Source of the DNA: Henckelia pumila
Taxonomy: Eukaryota; Streptophyta; Magnoliopsida; Lamiales; Gesneriaceae
Length of the DNA stretch: 64,000 nucleotides
Reading direction: 5' to 3'
Assembly: GCF_033568475.1 (NCBI RefSeq)
Contig: NC_133121.1
Location: 6,696,001 to 6,760,000 of the forward strand
The notes under the pieces were generated by a model. That model ran no database searches. It saw only the letters and a program-made list of their open reading frames with translations, and was not told where the DNA came from. Position numbers and translations under genes: made by a program. Below, one piece after another: positions 8,967-18,074 of this stretch. How positions within the stretch are numbered: the first letter of the stretch is position 1; the number at the start of each line of letters is the position of its first letter.

Positions 8967-11867
8967 TTGATTTTGCAGAATGGTTTTAAATTATTGTTGA
9001 GAGATGTTTTATTTGTGCCAGATTTAATTAAAAACATTATTTCTATTTCTATGCTTGATAGAGATGGTTATTCTTGTAATTTTGTGAATGGGATTTGCAG
9101 TATTTACAAGAATGAATGTTTAATTGGAAATGGACAACTTGAAAACGATCTATACAATTTAAAACTAAAAGACGTTCCAATAAATTGTATTGACAAACCG
9201 GCAACAACAAACAAAAGGAAAATCGATAGTCAAAACCCGGCAAACCTTTGGCACGCTAGACTAGGTCATATTTCCTCAAGGAGGATGAACAAGCTAGTGG
9301 GAGAGGGCATGTTTGATATGTCTGATATTAACTCTCTACCTACTTGTGAATCCTGCCTAAAAGGGAAAATGACTAAATCTCCTTTTAAGGGGAAGCCTGA
9401 ACGTAGTCAAAATCTGTTGGATTTGATCCATACAGATGTTTGTGGTCCATTTAGAGTAGGGACTCAACATGGCCACACCTACTTCATTACCTTTACTGAT
9501 GATTATTCAAGGTATGGGTATTTATATTTAATGAAATATAAGTCTGAAGCATTTGAAAAGTTCAAAGAATTCAAGGCTGAAGTAGAAAACAAGCTAGGTA
9601 AAAGTATTAAGGCACTTCGATCGGATCGAGGTGGAGAATACTTGAGTACCGAGTTTTTGGACTATCTAAAAGAGAATGGGATTCTCTCTCAGTGGACTCC
9701 TCCTATGACACCACAGCTTAATGGTGTATCGGAGCGTCGTAATCGAACTTTGTTGGACATGGTTCGATCTATGATGAGCTTCACTGAGCTTCCACCTTCG
9801 TTTTGGGGCTATGCGCTTGAAACGGCGGTATTGTTGTTGAATAACGTCCACACCAAAGCAGTGGACAAAACACCATACGAGTTATGGAATGGCAAAGCTC
9901 CTAAGTATTCATACTTGAGGATTTGGGGATGTCCTGCTTACGTGAAGCGGACAGTGGGAGATAAGTTGGATAGTCGATCCAGCTTGTGTTATTTTGTGGG
10001 GTATCCAAAGAATTCAATCGGATATTATTTCTATTATCCTGCTGAAACAAAGGTGTTTGTTTCTAGGAATGCCACCTTCTTGGAGAAGGAATTCTTATTG
10101 GATAAGAAAGGCGAGATGATGGAACTCGAAGAAGTTCGAGAAGAACCCGAAATACAAAATAACGATCCTACACCTCAGGAACCATTGCTGGACACGCCTG
10201 CACCTAGAAGATCCGAAAGGACTTCTAGACCTCCAGTTCGATATGGTCTTCTTCTTGAAGGGGATCAAGATGAACCCGACATTGGATGTGATCCAAGAAA
10301 CTTCAAGGAAGCAATTTCTGATGCGGATTCGAATTTATGGCTTGAAGCTATGCAGTCAGAATTGGATTCGATGCATACAAACCAAGTTTGGTCTTTGGTA
10401 GATCCTCCCGATGGAATTGTTCCAATAGGGTGTAAATGGATCTACAAAAGAAAGCTTGGGCCTGATGGTAAGGTATTGACCTACAAGGCGCGATTGGTGG
10501 CGAAAGGTTATACTCAAAGGCAAGGAGTTGACTATGATGAAACCTTTTCACCAGTTGCTATGTTCAAGTCCATAAGAATCCTTATTGCCATAGCTGCATG
10601 GTATGACTATGAGATATGGCAAATGGATGTGAAGACTGCTTTTCTTAATGGAGACATTAAGGAAGAAATCTATATGAAGCAGCCTGAGGGGTTCACATCC
10701 ATGGGAAGCGAGCATAAGGTATGCAAGCTTCAGAGATCAATTTATGGTCTAAAACAAGCATCAAGAAGTTGGAACCAGAAATTTGATGAAACAATTAAAG
10801 ATTTTGGTTTCATCAAGAACCCGGAGGAACCTTGCGTGTACAAGAAAGTAGTTAAGGATGCTGTGACATTCTTAGTACTTTATGTTGATGACATCCTACT
10901 CATTGGGAATGATGTAGGGATGTTGCAGTCAACAAAGATATGGTTATCAGGTAGATTTTCGATGAAGGATTTGGGTGAGGCATCCTACATTCTAGGGATT
11001 CAGATCTATAGAGATAGATCTAAGAGAATGATAGGACTCACTCAATCAACCTACATCGATACCATATTGAAACGGTTTTCAATGGATGGGTCCAAAAGAG
11101 GACATCTACCCATGTGTCATGGAGTTTCTCTATCCAAGTCTATGTGTCCCAAGACTGATGAAGAGATAGAGAATATGACACATGTACCATATGCGTCAGC
11201 TATAGGTAGTATCATGTATGGGATGATATCTACCAGACCGGATGTAGCATTTGCTCTGAGTGTCACGAGCAGATATCAGTCTAATCCTGGTCAGATGCAT
11301 TGGAAAGCCGTGAAGGACATTCTTAAGTACTTGCGAAGGACTAAGAATATGTTCATGGTTTATGGAGGACGAGAACTCAAACTGGAAGGCTATACCGACT
11401 CTAGCTTCCAAAGTGATGTGGATGACTCGAAGTCAACCTCTGGATTTGTGTTCATGCTCAATGGCGGTGCTGTCTCTTGGAAGAGTTCCAAGCAGGACAC
11501 CACAGCGGATTCCACCACTGAGGCTGAATACATTGCAGCATCAGCTGCTGCTAAAGAGGCCGTTTGGATGAGGAATTTCGTCCAAGAGTTGGGCGTCATT
11601 CCTGAATTTGTTGGTCCAGTCCCGGTGTACTGCGACAACACGGGTGCCGTTGCTCAAGCAAAGGAACCAAGGTCTCATCAAAGATCCAAACACGTACTGA
11701 GGAAATACCACATAATCCGGGAGATTGTGGAAAGAGGAGACATCAGTGTCGAGCGAGTGGCCTCTGCAGACAATATCGCTGATCCACTTACTAAGCCTTT
11801 GCCAGGACCATTGTTTGACAAACATCGCGAAGCAATGGGTCTACGTAGTATGACTAGTTGGCTATAG
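8967..11867 (+). CDS. Inner copia pol: protease end, integrase, reverse transcriptase, RNase H
   Basis: This frame stays open for 966 codons. The first Met at 8967 is incidental, since homologous sequence continues upstream to the frameshift near 8900. In order it shows the protease C-terminus and the integrase HHCC finger (HARLGH at about 9252; CESCLKGK at about 9345). The DDE integrase core follows (DVCGPF, RSDRGGEYLS, NGVSERRNR). RT comes next (CKWIYKRK, MDVKTAFLNGD, catalytic YVDDILL), then RNase H (AEYIAASAAAKEAVW, CDNTGAV) and the usual tail (ADNIADPLTKPL). Integrase before RT is diagnostic of Ty1-copia. All catalytic motifs look intact. Without gag in frame, expression from this copy would need frameshifting or help from an intact sibling. 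Confidence 0.95.
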   Translation: MILQNGFKLLLRDVLFVPDLIKNIISISMLDRDGYSCNFVNGICSIYKNECLIGNGQLENDLYNLKLKDVPINCIDKPATTNKRKIDSQNPANLWHARLGHISSRRMNKLVGEGMFDMSDINSLPTCESCLKGKMTKSPFKGKPERSQNLLDLIHTDVCGPFRVGTQHGHTYFITFTDDYSRYGYLYLMKYKSEAFEKFKEFKAEVENKLGKSIKALRSDRGGEYLSTEFLDYLKENGILSQWTPPMTPQLNGVSERRNRTLLDMVRSMMSFTELPPSFWGYALETAVLLLNNVHTKAVDKTPYELWNGKAPKYSYLRIWGCPAYVKRTVGDKLDSRSSLCYFVGYPKNSIGYYFYYPAETKVFVSRNATFLEKEFLLDKKGEMMELEEVREEPEIQNNDPTPQEPLLDTPAPRRSERTSRPPVRYGLLLEGDQDEPDIGCDPRNFKEAISDADSNLWLEAMQSELDSMHTNQVWSLVDPPDGIVPIGCKWIYKRKLGPDGKVLTYKARLVAKGYTQRQGVDYDETFSPVAMFKSIRILIAIAAWYDYEIWQMDVKTAFLNGDIKEEIYMKQPEGFTSMGSEHKVCKLQRSIYGLKQASRSWNQKFDETIKDFGFIKNPEEPCVYKKVVKDAVTFLVLYVDDILLIGNDVGMLQSTKIWLSGRFSMKDLGEASYILGIQIYRDRSKRMIGLTQSTYIDTILKRFSMDGSKRGHLPMCHGVSLSKSMCPKTDEEIENMTHVPYASAIGSIMYGMISTRPDVAFALSVTSRYQSNPGQMHWKAVKDILKYLRRTKNMFMVYGGRELKLEGYTDSSFQSDVDDSKSTSGFVFMLNGGAVSWKSSKQDTTADSTTEAEYIAASAAAKEAVWMRNFVQELGVIPEFVGPVPVYCDNTGAVAQAKEPRSHQRSKHVLRKYHIIREIVERGDISVERVASADNIADPLTKPLPGPLFDKHREAMGLRSMTSWL

Positions 11868-11881
11868 GGCAAGTGGGAGAT
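11868..11881 (+). other. Polypurine tract of the inner copia element
   Basis: gggcaagtgggaga lies between the pol stop codon and the 3' LTR. Purine-rich sequence at this site primes plus-strand synthesis. Confidence 0.85.
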
Positions 11882-13747
11882 TGTAAGAGTGGGTGCCCAG
11901 TGAGCCAACTGTGTGGCTATGGGCTTTGATGACTCTTTGTATAAACAATCTTTTGTTTAATATTATTTACACTATTATGGCAATGACTTTATATTACTTC
12001 ATATTGTTATATTGTGATATACTATTGTTGTTTTGATAAAGACCTTGAATATACTATAGTGTATGTAAGATGTGGTAGAACATGGAGATGTCTATCATGA
12101 AATACATCTTATAGTCACTGTATATTCTAAAACCGTTCCTAGTCGATTGAGCCGTCCGATAATAAGGATAAGGATCGCTCGAGTTTGAGACTAGCATTTG
12201 CGATGCGGAGTACCACGTTTCATTGGTAGGGAACATGGAGATGTTCGAAGCATGCAAATGGATATTCATAGGATGAATAGTCGAACTACCCTATCCGGAC
12301 TTTCCAAGTGGTTATCACTTATCGAGTGGATAAAGTCCGCGGTTTTGGTTGTACACCATTAGTCCTTACGACTTGAAACATCATGGAGACTCTATATGCT
12401 AGTACTGTGCTTTGACTCGTTTACCGACTCTGAGGGGGTCATCAGGTGTCGAGATTGGGTACAGTTACGACACATATAGGAGTCAATGCATTGTTGTCAA
12501 GGATTCACCACATACTTGCGAGTATGGATATCCTATGCGATCTGAGGAGATATTAGTGTGACAAATCTCTGGCCAGAGTACTTGATGTGATTTAAGAAAT
12601 GGTTTCTTAGTAGCACATGCGATGTCACTAATTTGATCTTCAAGATGTATTGCATAGTTATCGAATCTTGAGCGACTCTCGATATACCAATGGTTGTTGA
12701 TTCGATCGGGATATTTGGATGAAGGGACCGTACTGTACGTTAACCAAAATCTACTGGTTCTTGTAGGCACTATCAGTGATACCTAGGGAATCATGGGGCG
12801 ATGTTGCTAGGCGCTTTACCATGATTCGTTGGGCAAGTCGGAAAGTGTTGTTCCGAGTCACAAGGAGTTGTGAGCCCACGGCTAGCTGTATCCCTGAACC
12901 ATTGAGGGTCACACAGTGTAATGGAGTTTTAATCCCCGTTGAGATAGTTAAATTTAAAGAGTTAAATTTAATGAACTAAGGAGTTGGACTTCTTAAAATA
13001 AGAGTAAGGGAGTAGGATTTCCTAAAATGACATAGGGATGGACATTTTTGGAAACCACTGAATTCGGATTCAGGAAAATTTATTTTGACTTTAAAATGTG
13101 CAGAAATGGTTTCTGTGCACATTGGTGAAATCGTTTCATCAATCGGAGTCACGATGAATTTTATATTAATTTCTGAACGAGCGGGCTTTGCTTGTCGGGC
13201 CCCAGCTTATGATTAATGGGCCCTAAGGTGTTAGTGGCCTGCATTATAAATAAGTTATTTCAGTACAGAAATTACACACAACAGGTCATAATTTTTGAGA
13301 GCAAAAATCGAAAAACCCTAGCTCTCTCAAATAATATTTCGGCCGCCCCCTTGCTCTGTCACCGAGAAAATTCCGGTCTGTGATTTTGAATCGCAGTAAG
13401 GAATAACGAATCAAATTCGTGTATTCTCTTCGCAGAAAACTTCTGATAGATTTTCTAGTGCAATCTATCAGAGGGATTAAACCTCTGTTCGTGGACCTGA
13501 TTGAAGGCGTTCATCGGTTCCAGGGAGAGACAACAAGAGCAGAATTGTTCTGTTGGTGTCCATTAATCTCGTTGCGAGATTTGAGGTAAAATTTATTTAA
13601 TTGTTATTTAAATTTTACACACACAATAATTCAATCGTTGTATGGTTGATACCCACACCATGGAATCGTTCCATGAGAAAATTTTTAAACTTCCGCTGCA
13701 CCGGGTATCAATCGTAATTGGTCTGGGAACTCGCCAGTTTTCCAACA
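11882..13747 (+). repeat. 3' LTR of the inner copia element
   Basis: This is the 1,866-bp copy of 4124-5989, differing by about four bases with no gaps. It carries the same TATA-like box at 13245-13252. Confidence 0.96.
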
Positions 13748-13860
13748 AACACAATGCTCACAAAAGGGTAGGTTTGGCACATCTACTGCCAAAAGCAAAG
13801 GCATATTGGAGCTGATTCATTCTGATGTTTACTGGTAACACAATGCTCACAAAAGGGTAG
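13748..13860. repeat. Local rearrangement at the insertion site: 24-bp direct repeat around a 59-bp inverted copy
   Basis: The sequence aacacaatgctcacaaaagg (first 20 of 24 bases) occurs at 13748-13771 and again at 13837-13860. Between them, 13772-13830 is the reverse complement of 4038-4095 from the other flank. The second direct copy is also preceded by tttactggt, which on the left flank directly precedes the target duplication (4110-4118). The locus therefore held two copies of the target with an inverted fragment between them, and the inner element entered the first copy. The pattern suits a template-switch event in the outer element, during its reverse transcription or later repair. The inverted copy retains a base lost at about 4075. 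Confidence 0.88.
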
Positions 13861-15207
13861 AGTCACTTTTGTAAGCCCTGGCAACTGCTTTCGTTCAGAG
13901 AGAATCTGCATTCCTCGTTCTAACATATGTCCAAGCTTTCTATGCCACAACACTGTTGATTCTTCTCCCGAACCAATTGATGCAACAGCTAGTTCCGCCT
14001 CTTTGTGTGTTTCCCCCAACAATACATACAGATTTGCAGCAACTTTTTCCGCTTTCATAACCACAAGCGCGCCTTTCACAATCTTCATGATCTCTTTCTT
14101 GATACGGGTTTTGCACCCAATATCATCCAATTGCCCCAAAGACAAAAGATTTTTTGTCAGGCCCTTCACATGTCGTACCTCCTGTATGGTGCGAATAGTG
14201 CCATCAAACATTTTGATTTTGATGGTACCGACCCCAGCGATTTCCAGGGCATGATCATTTTCCATGAATTCAGATTCTCCTGAGACTGGTTCATACTGAT
14301 CGAATCATTCTCTTCTTGACTTCATATGTCACGTCGCTCCTGAATCCATAATCCATGCATCACAAAATTTGTGTCTGCCTTCCGCAACCGTTGCTGCTTC
14401 GCTGAATAATATTTCACCACCGCCTGAAGTACTGGCCACATTTCCTTGAGATCCATTATCGATGCTCTTCGTACACTCTCTCTTGAAGTGCCCTTTACCG
14501 CCACATTTAAAGCAGGAAATATTTTTCTTCTTACTTCTTGACTTGGATCTACCATATCTTTGGCTCCCACTGGAGTCACGCTCCGTCAATATTCCTCTCG
14601 TCATCGGTAAAGCCTCTGATTGCTTCGACGTTGCCAACCTATCTTCCTTGTTCCTTCGACGACTCTCTTATCCAAGAACCGCAGTTAAGACATCGTCAAA
14701 ATTTAAATTATTCGAAAGAACATTGTTGGTAACATTGATGATGAGCTGATCGTATGAATCTGGTAGACTCTGAAGTAGAAGCTCCGCACGTTCTTTTTCC
14801 TCTATTTTATGCCCCATAGAGGTGAGCCGGGAAAATAGAGTATTCAGTGTGTTGATATGATCGGTCATCGATGAGGATTCCGCCATCCGAAGAGTATAAA
14901 GTTTTTTCTTTAGGAAAATTTTGTTGTGTAGTGACTTGACCTCGTACAGTTTTTTCAGAGTATCCCAAATAACTTTTGCGCTTTTTATTTCAGAGATACT
15001 TGACAAAACTTCATCCGCTATAGCCAAGTGCAAATTGGCAACAACATTGTGATTCATCTCGTTCCACTTTTGATCGTCCGTGACATCCGTCGGTCTATCT
15101 CCAATAGCTGTCAAGCAACGTTCCTTTGTTAGAATTGCTTGCACCTTCAATTTCCACAGCAAAAAATTGCTCCCATTGAACTTTTCTATCTCGTATTTTG
15201 ACGTCAT
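13861..15207 (-). pseudogene. Outer copia gag, protease and integrase zinc finger (broken)
   Basis: Reading leftward from the ATG at 15207 (MTSKYEIEKFNGSNFLLWKL): Gag to 14668, a CCHC knuckle (CFKCGGKGHFKREC), protease active site MDSGAT ending at 14329, then the rest of protease and the integrase finger (LWHRKLGHM, CEHCVTSK) down to the rearranged insertion site. All blocks share one frame, interrupted by TAA at 14670-14668 and TGA at 14331-14329 and 14307-14305. The two TGAs stand where related elements usually have Trp (recalled, not searched). Confidence 0.9.
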
Positions 15208-15322
15208 CTTGATTACAAGAATCCTGCCTTATAAAATCTTCAAAAAATATTTTCTGATGTGGAAGATCAATCACAGCTGCAACCACAGAGCATACTCAGA
15301 ATTTTAAGAAATTTTAAGCCAA

Positions 15323-15335
15323 GGCTCTGATACCA
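15323..15335 (-). other. Primer-binding site of the outer copia element
   Basis: The reverse complement reads tggtatcagagcc, two bases inside the right LTR. It is complementary to initiator methionine tRNA and fixes the element's orientation as minus. Confidence 0.92.
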
Positions 15336-15337
15336 CT

Positions 15338-15790
15338 TGTTGGTTCCAGGTGCGGCATTACGAGATAGAAACTATGCAAATTGAAGACTAAAATAGACAC
15401 CAAGATTTACGTGGAAAATCCCTAAAAATTATTAGGGTAAAAACCACGGGCAAGACCAAAAGATTCCACTATAATATTTGGAGAATTACAACATCTCTCT
15501 GTGTTTCTAAAGAGACACTCACTCTCTTAATACAGGAGAAAACCTATCTCATAAATATATATAGAAACACACTCAAAAGTATTGAATGCTATTTAGAACT
15601 AGAGAAAAGAACTGAAGATGGGATGATCAAACTGAGAATCGGACACACCTATTTTTAGGTCCAAAGTGTGAGAATTCATTCTCGGATTTACGTACACTTG
15701 TAATGCATAATTGCATAACCAAGCCACTTGCTGCCACAATTGACAAGCCACCCACCGCCTCATTTATGAGGCTTAACTTTTCTCCCGACA
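15338..15790 (-). repeat. 5' LTR of the outer copia element
   Basis: This 453-bp repeat, on the minus strand, is the upstream LTR. A TATA-like tatatata lies at 15556-15563. It is followed on the plus strand by the atact target duplication. Confidence 0.93.
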
Positions 15791-18074
15791 ATACTTTGGG
15801 GCACCGTTTGGTACATGAGATGAAAGTGAGATGAGACACAAATTTTTACTCATCCCATGTTTTTTTCATTTTTTTGTTAACCCAATGATATCTCATGGCC
15901 CGGTATAACATTAGATGTAGGCTTGATGACAAATACCTCTTAACTCATGGTATTAGTGGAGGATGAGTGTCATATAAGAGAAATTGTGTGAAATTGACAA
16001 TGGTAATTAAGAGAACAAACACAATAATCCTACAAAATAAAAAACATACAAAACAACATATTATGTATATGTATGTCTTGCTTATCCACATTTCATCATG
16101 TTTTTATTTATCTATCGTACATCACATCTATGATACCAAATGGTATCTGGAGGTATATATTTTGGCCTGGTAAATGTGAAGGATTGTAAAATAAAAGCAT
16201 ACTTATAAGTTGAAATTGTCCCGAGTTCACTGTGGGCATATCTAAGGAGAATGGTTGTTATAAGGTCCGAAAACGCAGTATTATTAATTTGACTTTCCAT
16301 TTCTGTACTTGTGGATGATCCATTTAGTGCCAGACATATGTACAATATGTAATGGATCCATTTAAAGACAACGAGTACTCATCTATTTTGGACCATGTGT
16401 CCTTGTCGTAGAGAAGGCCATTAAATATTGATGGATCAGGCCGGAAAATATCCAATAGCCCGAATAATTGTGGTTGTATTCTTGCCATTTTTCGGTGCTC
16501 TCGCCCTTTATAATTAAATAGCCACACGCACATGATGAGTCACGTGCATATATTTTAATATAATTAATTGTTATTGTTTAAATATTTAATTTATTGATTT
16601 TAATTTTAAGTACATTAAAGTTTTTGTTTATAATTAAAAAATAATTTAGGATATTTTAGAATTTAATAGCTTCTCAAAATAATTTTTATTAAATTAAAAA
16701 AAGGAGTGATTTTTTTTTCCATCTATTAAAATAATCAAAATAGTTATTCTAAATCATTTATGCATTATTGAATAGTGTAGATTTTTGAAGCGTTTACAAT
16801 TTTGACTAGGAAAATTAAAACTGACTTATCGTTTGATGTTATGGACGAGATGAATGAAACATGTGTACAAATGTGATAAAAATATCATAAGATACTGATG
16901 AGTGACATGAGTCAGAATAACATATAGAAATGAATAATATATTGTTTTTTTATATTTTTAAGTTTTAATTAAAGTAATGATTATGTTGTCCGAAGGAAAG
17001 ATAATTGGGGAAATTTTCCAGCAACTTTTTTGTTATCGAGTCTTGAGTTATATCAAGTGGGCCATTGGGCCTTTTAAGTATTCAGCTATAGAAGGCCGGG
17101 GAAATCAGTGGTCCTATTGGATACTACCCATTTGGATCTTTCTTCCATCGACCATCGTTCCAACTTCCAACTTCCAACCATGTGTTGATCTGGATCCGTA
17201 TCCAGGTCGAAAGATTCTATCGGATCCGAATCCATGAACGACATGAAAGATCCGGGTCATGAATTGGGAAAAAGATTCTTTGATGTGGAGAGAACAACAT
17301 CACATGATACTGAGCATTAAAATATACATAATTTCAATATTTTATGTGTGTAATTAATTAAATAATTAATTATTTAATCTTGTGATATGAATTACAGAAA
17401 TCTATATATTGCACAGTATTTTGTGTTGTTTCTCTCTCCACAACAGAGGATCCAGATCCCATGAATTGGTAGTATTCTTTATTCGTTCAGTTTTTTTTAT
17501 TATTTAGCAAAATTGTTACATAGTTTTTTTTTCCTCTCTCTCTTTATCACGGATATCAATACTAGTGCTTGAATATTCTTATCCTCGAGTATAATCCAAG
17601 ATAAATAGTCATCAAACTCACTAAATATTTGATAACTTCGTACAAATATACGTACAAGTAATGTTACTCCAATTCAGATCATTTCTCAAATTTATAGTGT
17701 GTGTGTTTTTACACATCTCATTAGCAAAAAAAACAATACATAGTAACAACAATGGAATTACACAAACATTATTTTTTTCCATGATATTACAACTTCCAAC
17801 TATAGTAGTACATTCTTAAGTTATCTCTTGAAACGCATACATTGGTACACCTGATTAAGACAGTATTCGCAAATGCTTTTAAATTAAAAAAAAAAAAAAA
17901 AAAAAAAAAGTGATTATTGGTTTTTCTTAAAAAAAGTTTTCATAACAGCTTTTTTAAAAAAAGATGTTTGCAAACCAAACACTACCTAAACATGCTTCAA
18001 TAGATACATGCAACATGCCTTGGTCCTAATCCGGAAGATTCGAAAAACAAGTTACATGCATGTTCTTGTACAAA
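15791..18074. other. Intergenic DNA downstream of the CAR gene
   Basis: Starts with the right atact duplication. AT-rich, with no supported gene. A run of A at 17885-17909 and a cttgatttt-poor, low-complexity background are the only notable features. The last few hundred bases before 18075 probably include the CAR gene's 3' untranslated region. Confidence 0.55.

Larger units (their letters stand above)
4124..13747 (+). mobile_element. Inner Ty1-copia retrotransposon (long-LTR, Angela/BARE-like), nearly intact and young
   Basis: The element is 9,624 bp with two 1,866-bp LTRs (TGTAAG...CCAACA), an aacac target duplication, a tRNA-iMet type primer-binding site, a leader of about 1.95 kb, gag-pol in copia order, and a polypurine tract. 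LTRs align without gaps (offset 7758). I see four substitutions: 4838/12596, 5041/12799, 5539/13297 and 5586/13344. That is about 0.2 percent, so insertion was recent on any usual plant rate. The only coding lesion visible is one frameshift in protease (about 8899-8912). Long LTRs, long leader and SWVLDTGCGSH are compatible with the Angela/BARE lineage; that assignment is inference. Confidence 0.95.
1063..15790 (-). mobile_element. Outer Ty1-copia retrotransposon (Tork/TNT1-like), decayed and interrupted by a second copia
   Basis: The element is bounded by TG...CA LTRs (1063-1514 and 15338-15790) and an atact target duplication. It is transcribed leftward: the primer-binding site lies inside the right LTR, the polypurine tract inside the left LTR, and gag to RNase H all read on the minus strand. 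Removing the nested element (4124-13747) and one copy of its 5-bp duplication leaves about 5.1 kb, a normal size for this group. Domain order is Gag, zinc knuckle, protease, integrase, RT, RNase H, which is copia order. Gag (LLWKLKVQAIL) and RT (LDVKTAFLHGD, YVDDMLV) look most like the TNT1/Tork lineage; the lineage call is by eye. Six in-frame stops and at least two single-base losses make it dead. LTRs differ at about 11 positions plus one rearranged block, so it is much older than its guest. Confidence 0.93.

Noticed and set aside
8899..8967. Programmed gag/pol frameshift
   Set aside because: The shift falls after the protease active site rather than at the gag/pol boundary, and plant copia elements usually use one continuous frame. 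Kept only as a refutable alternative in the findings.
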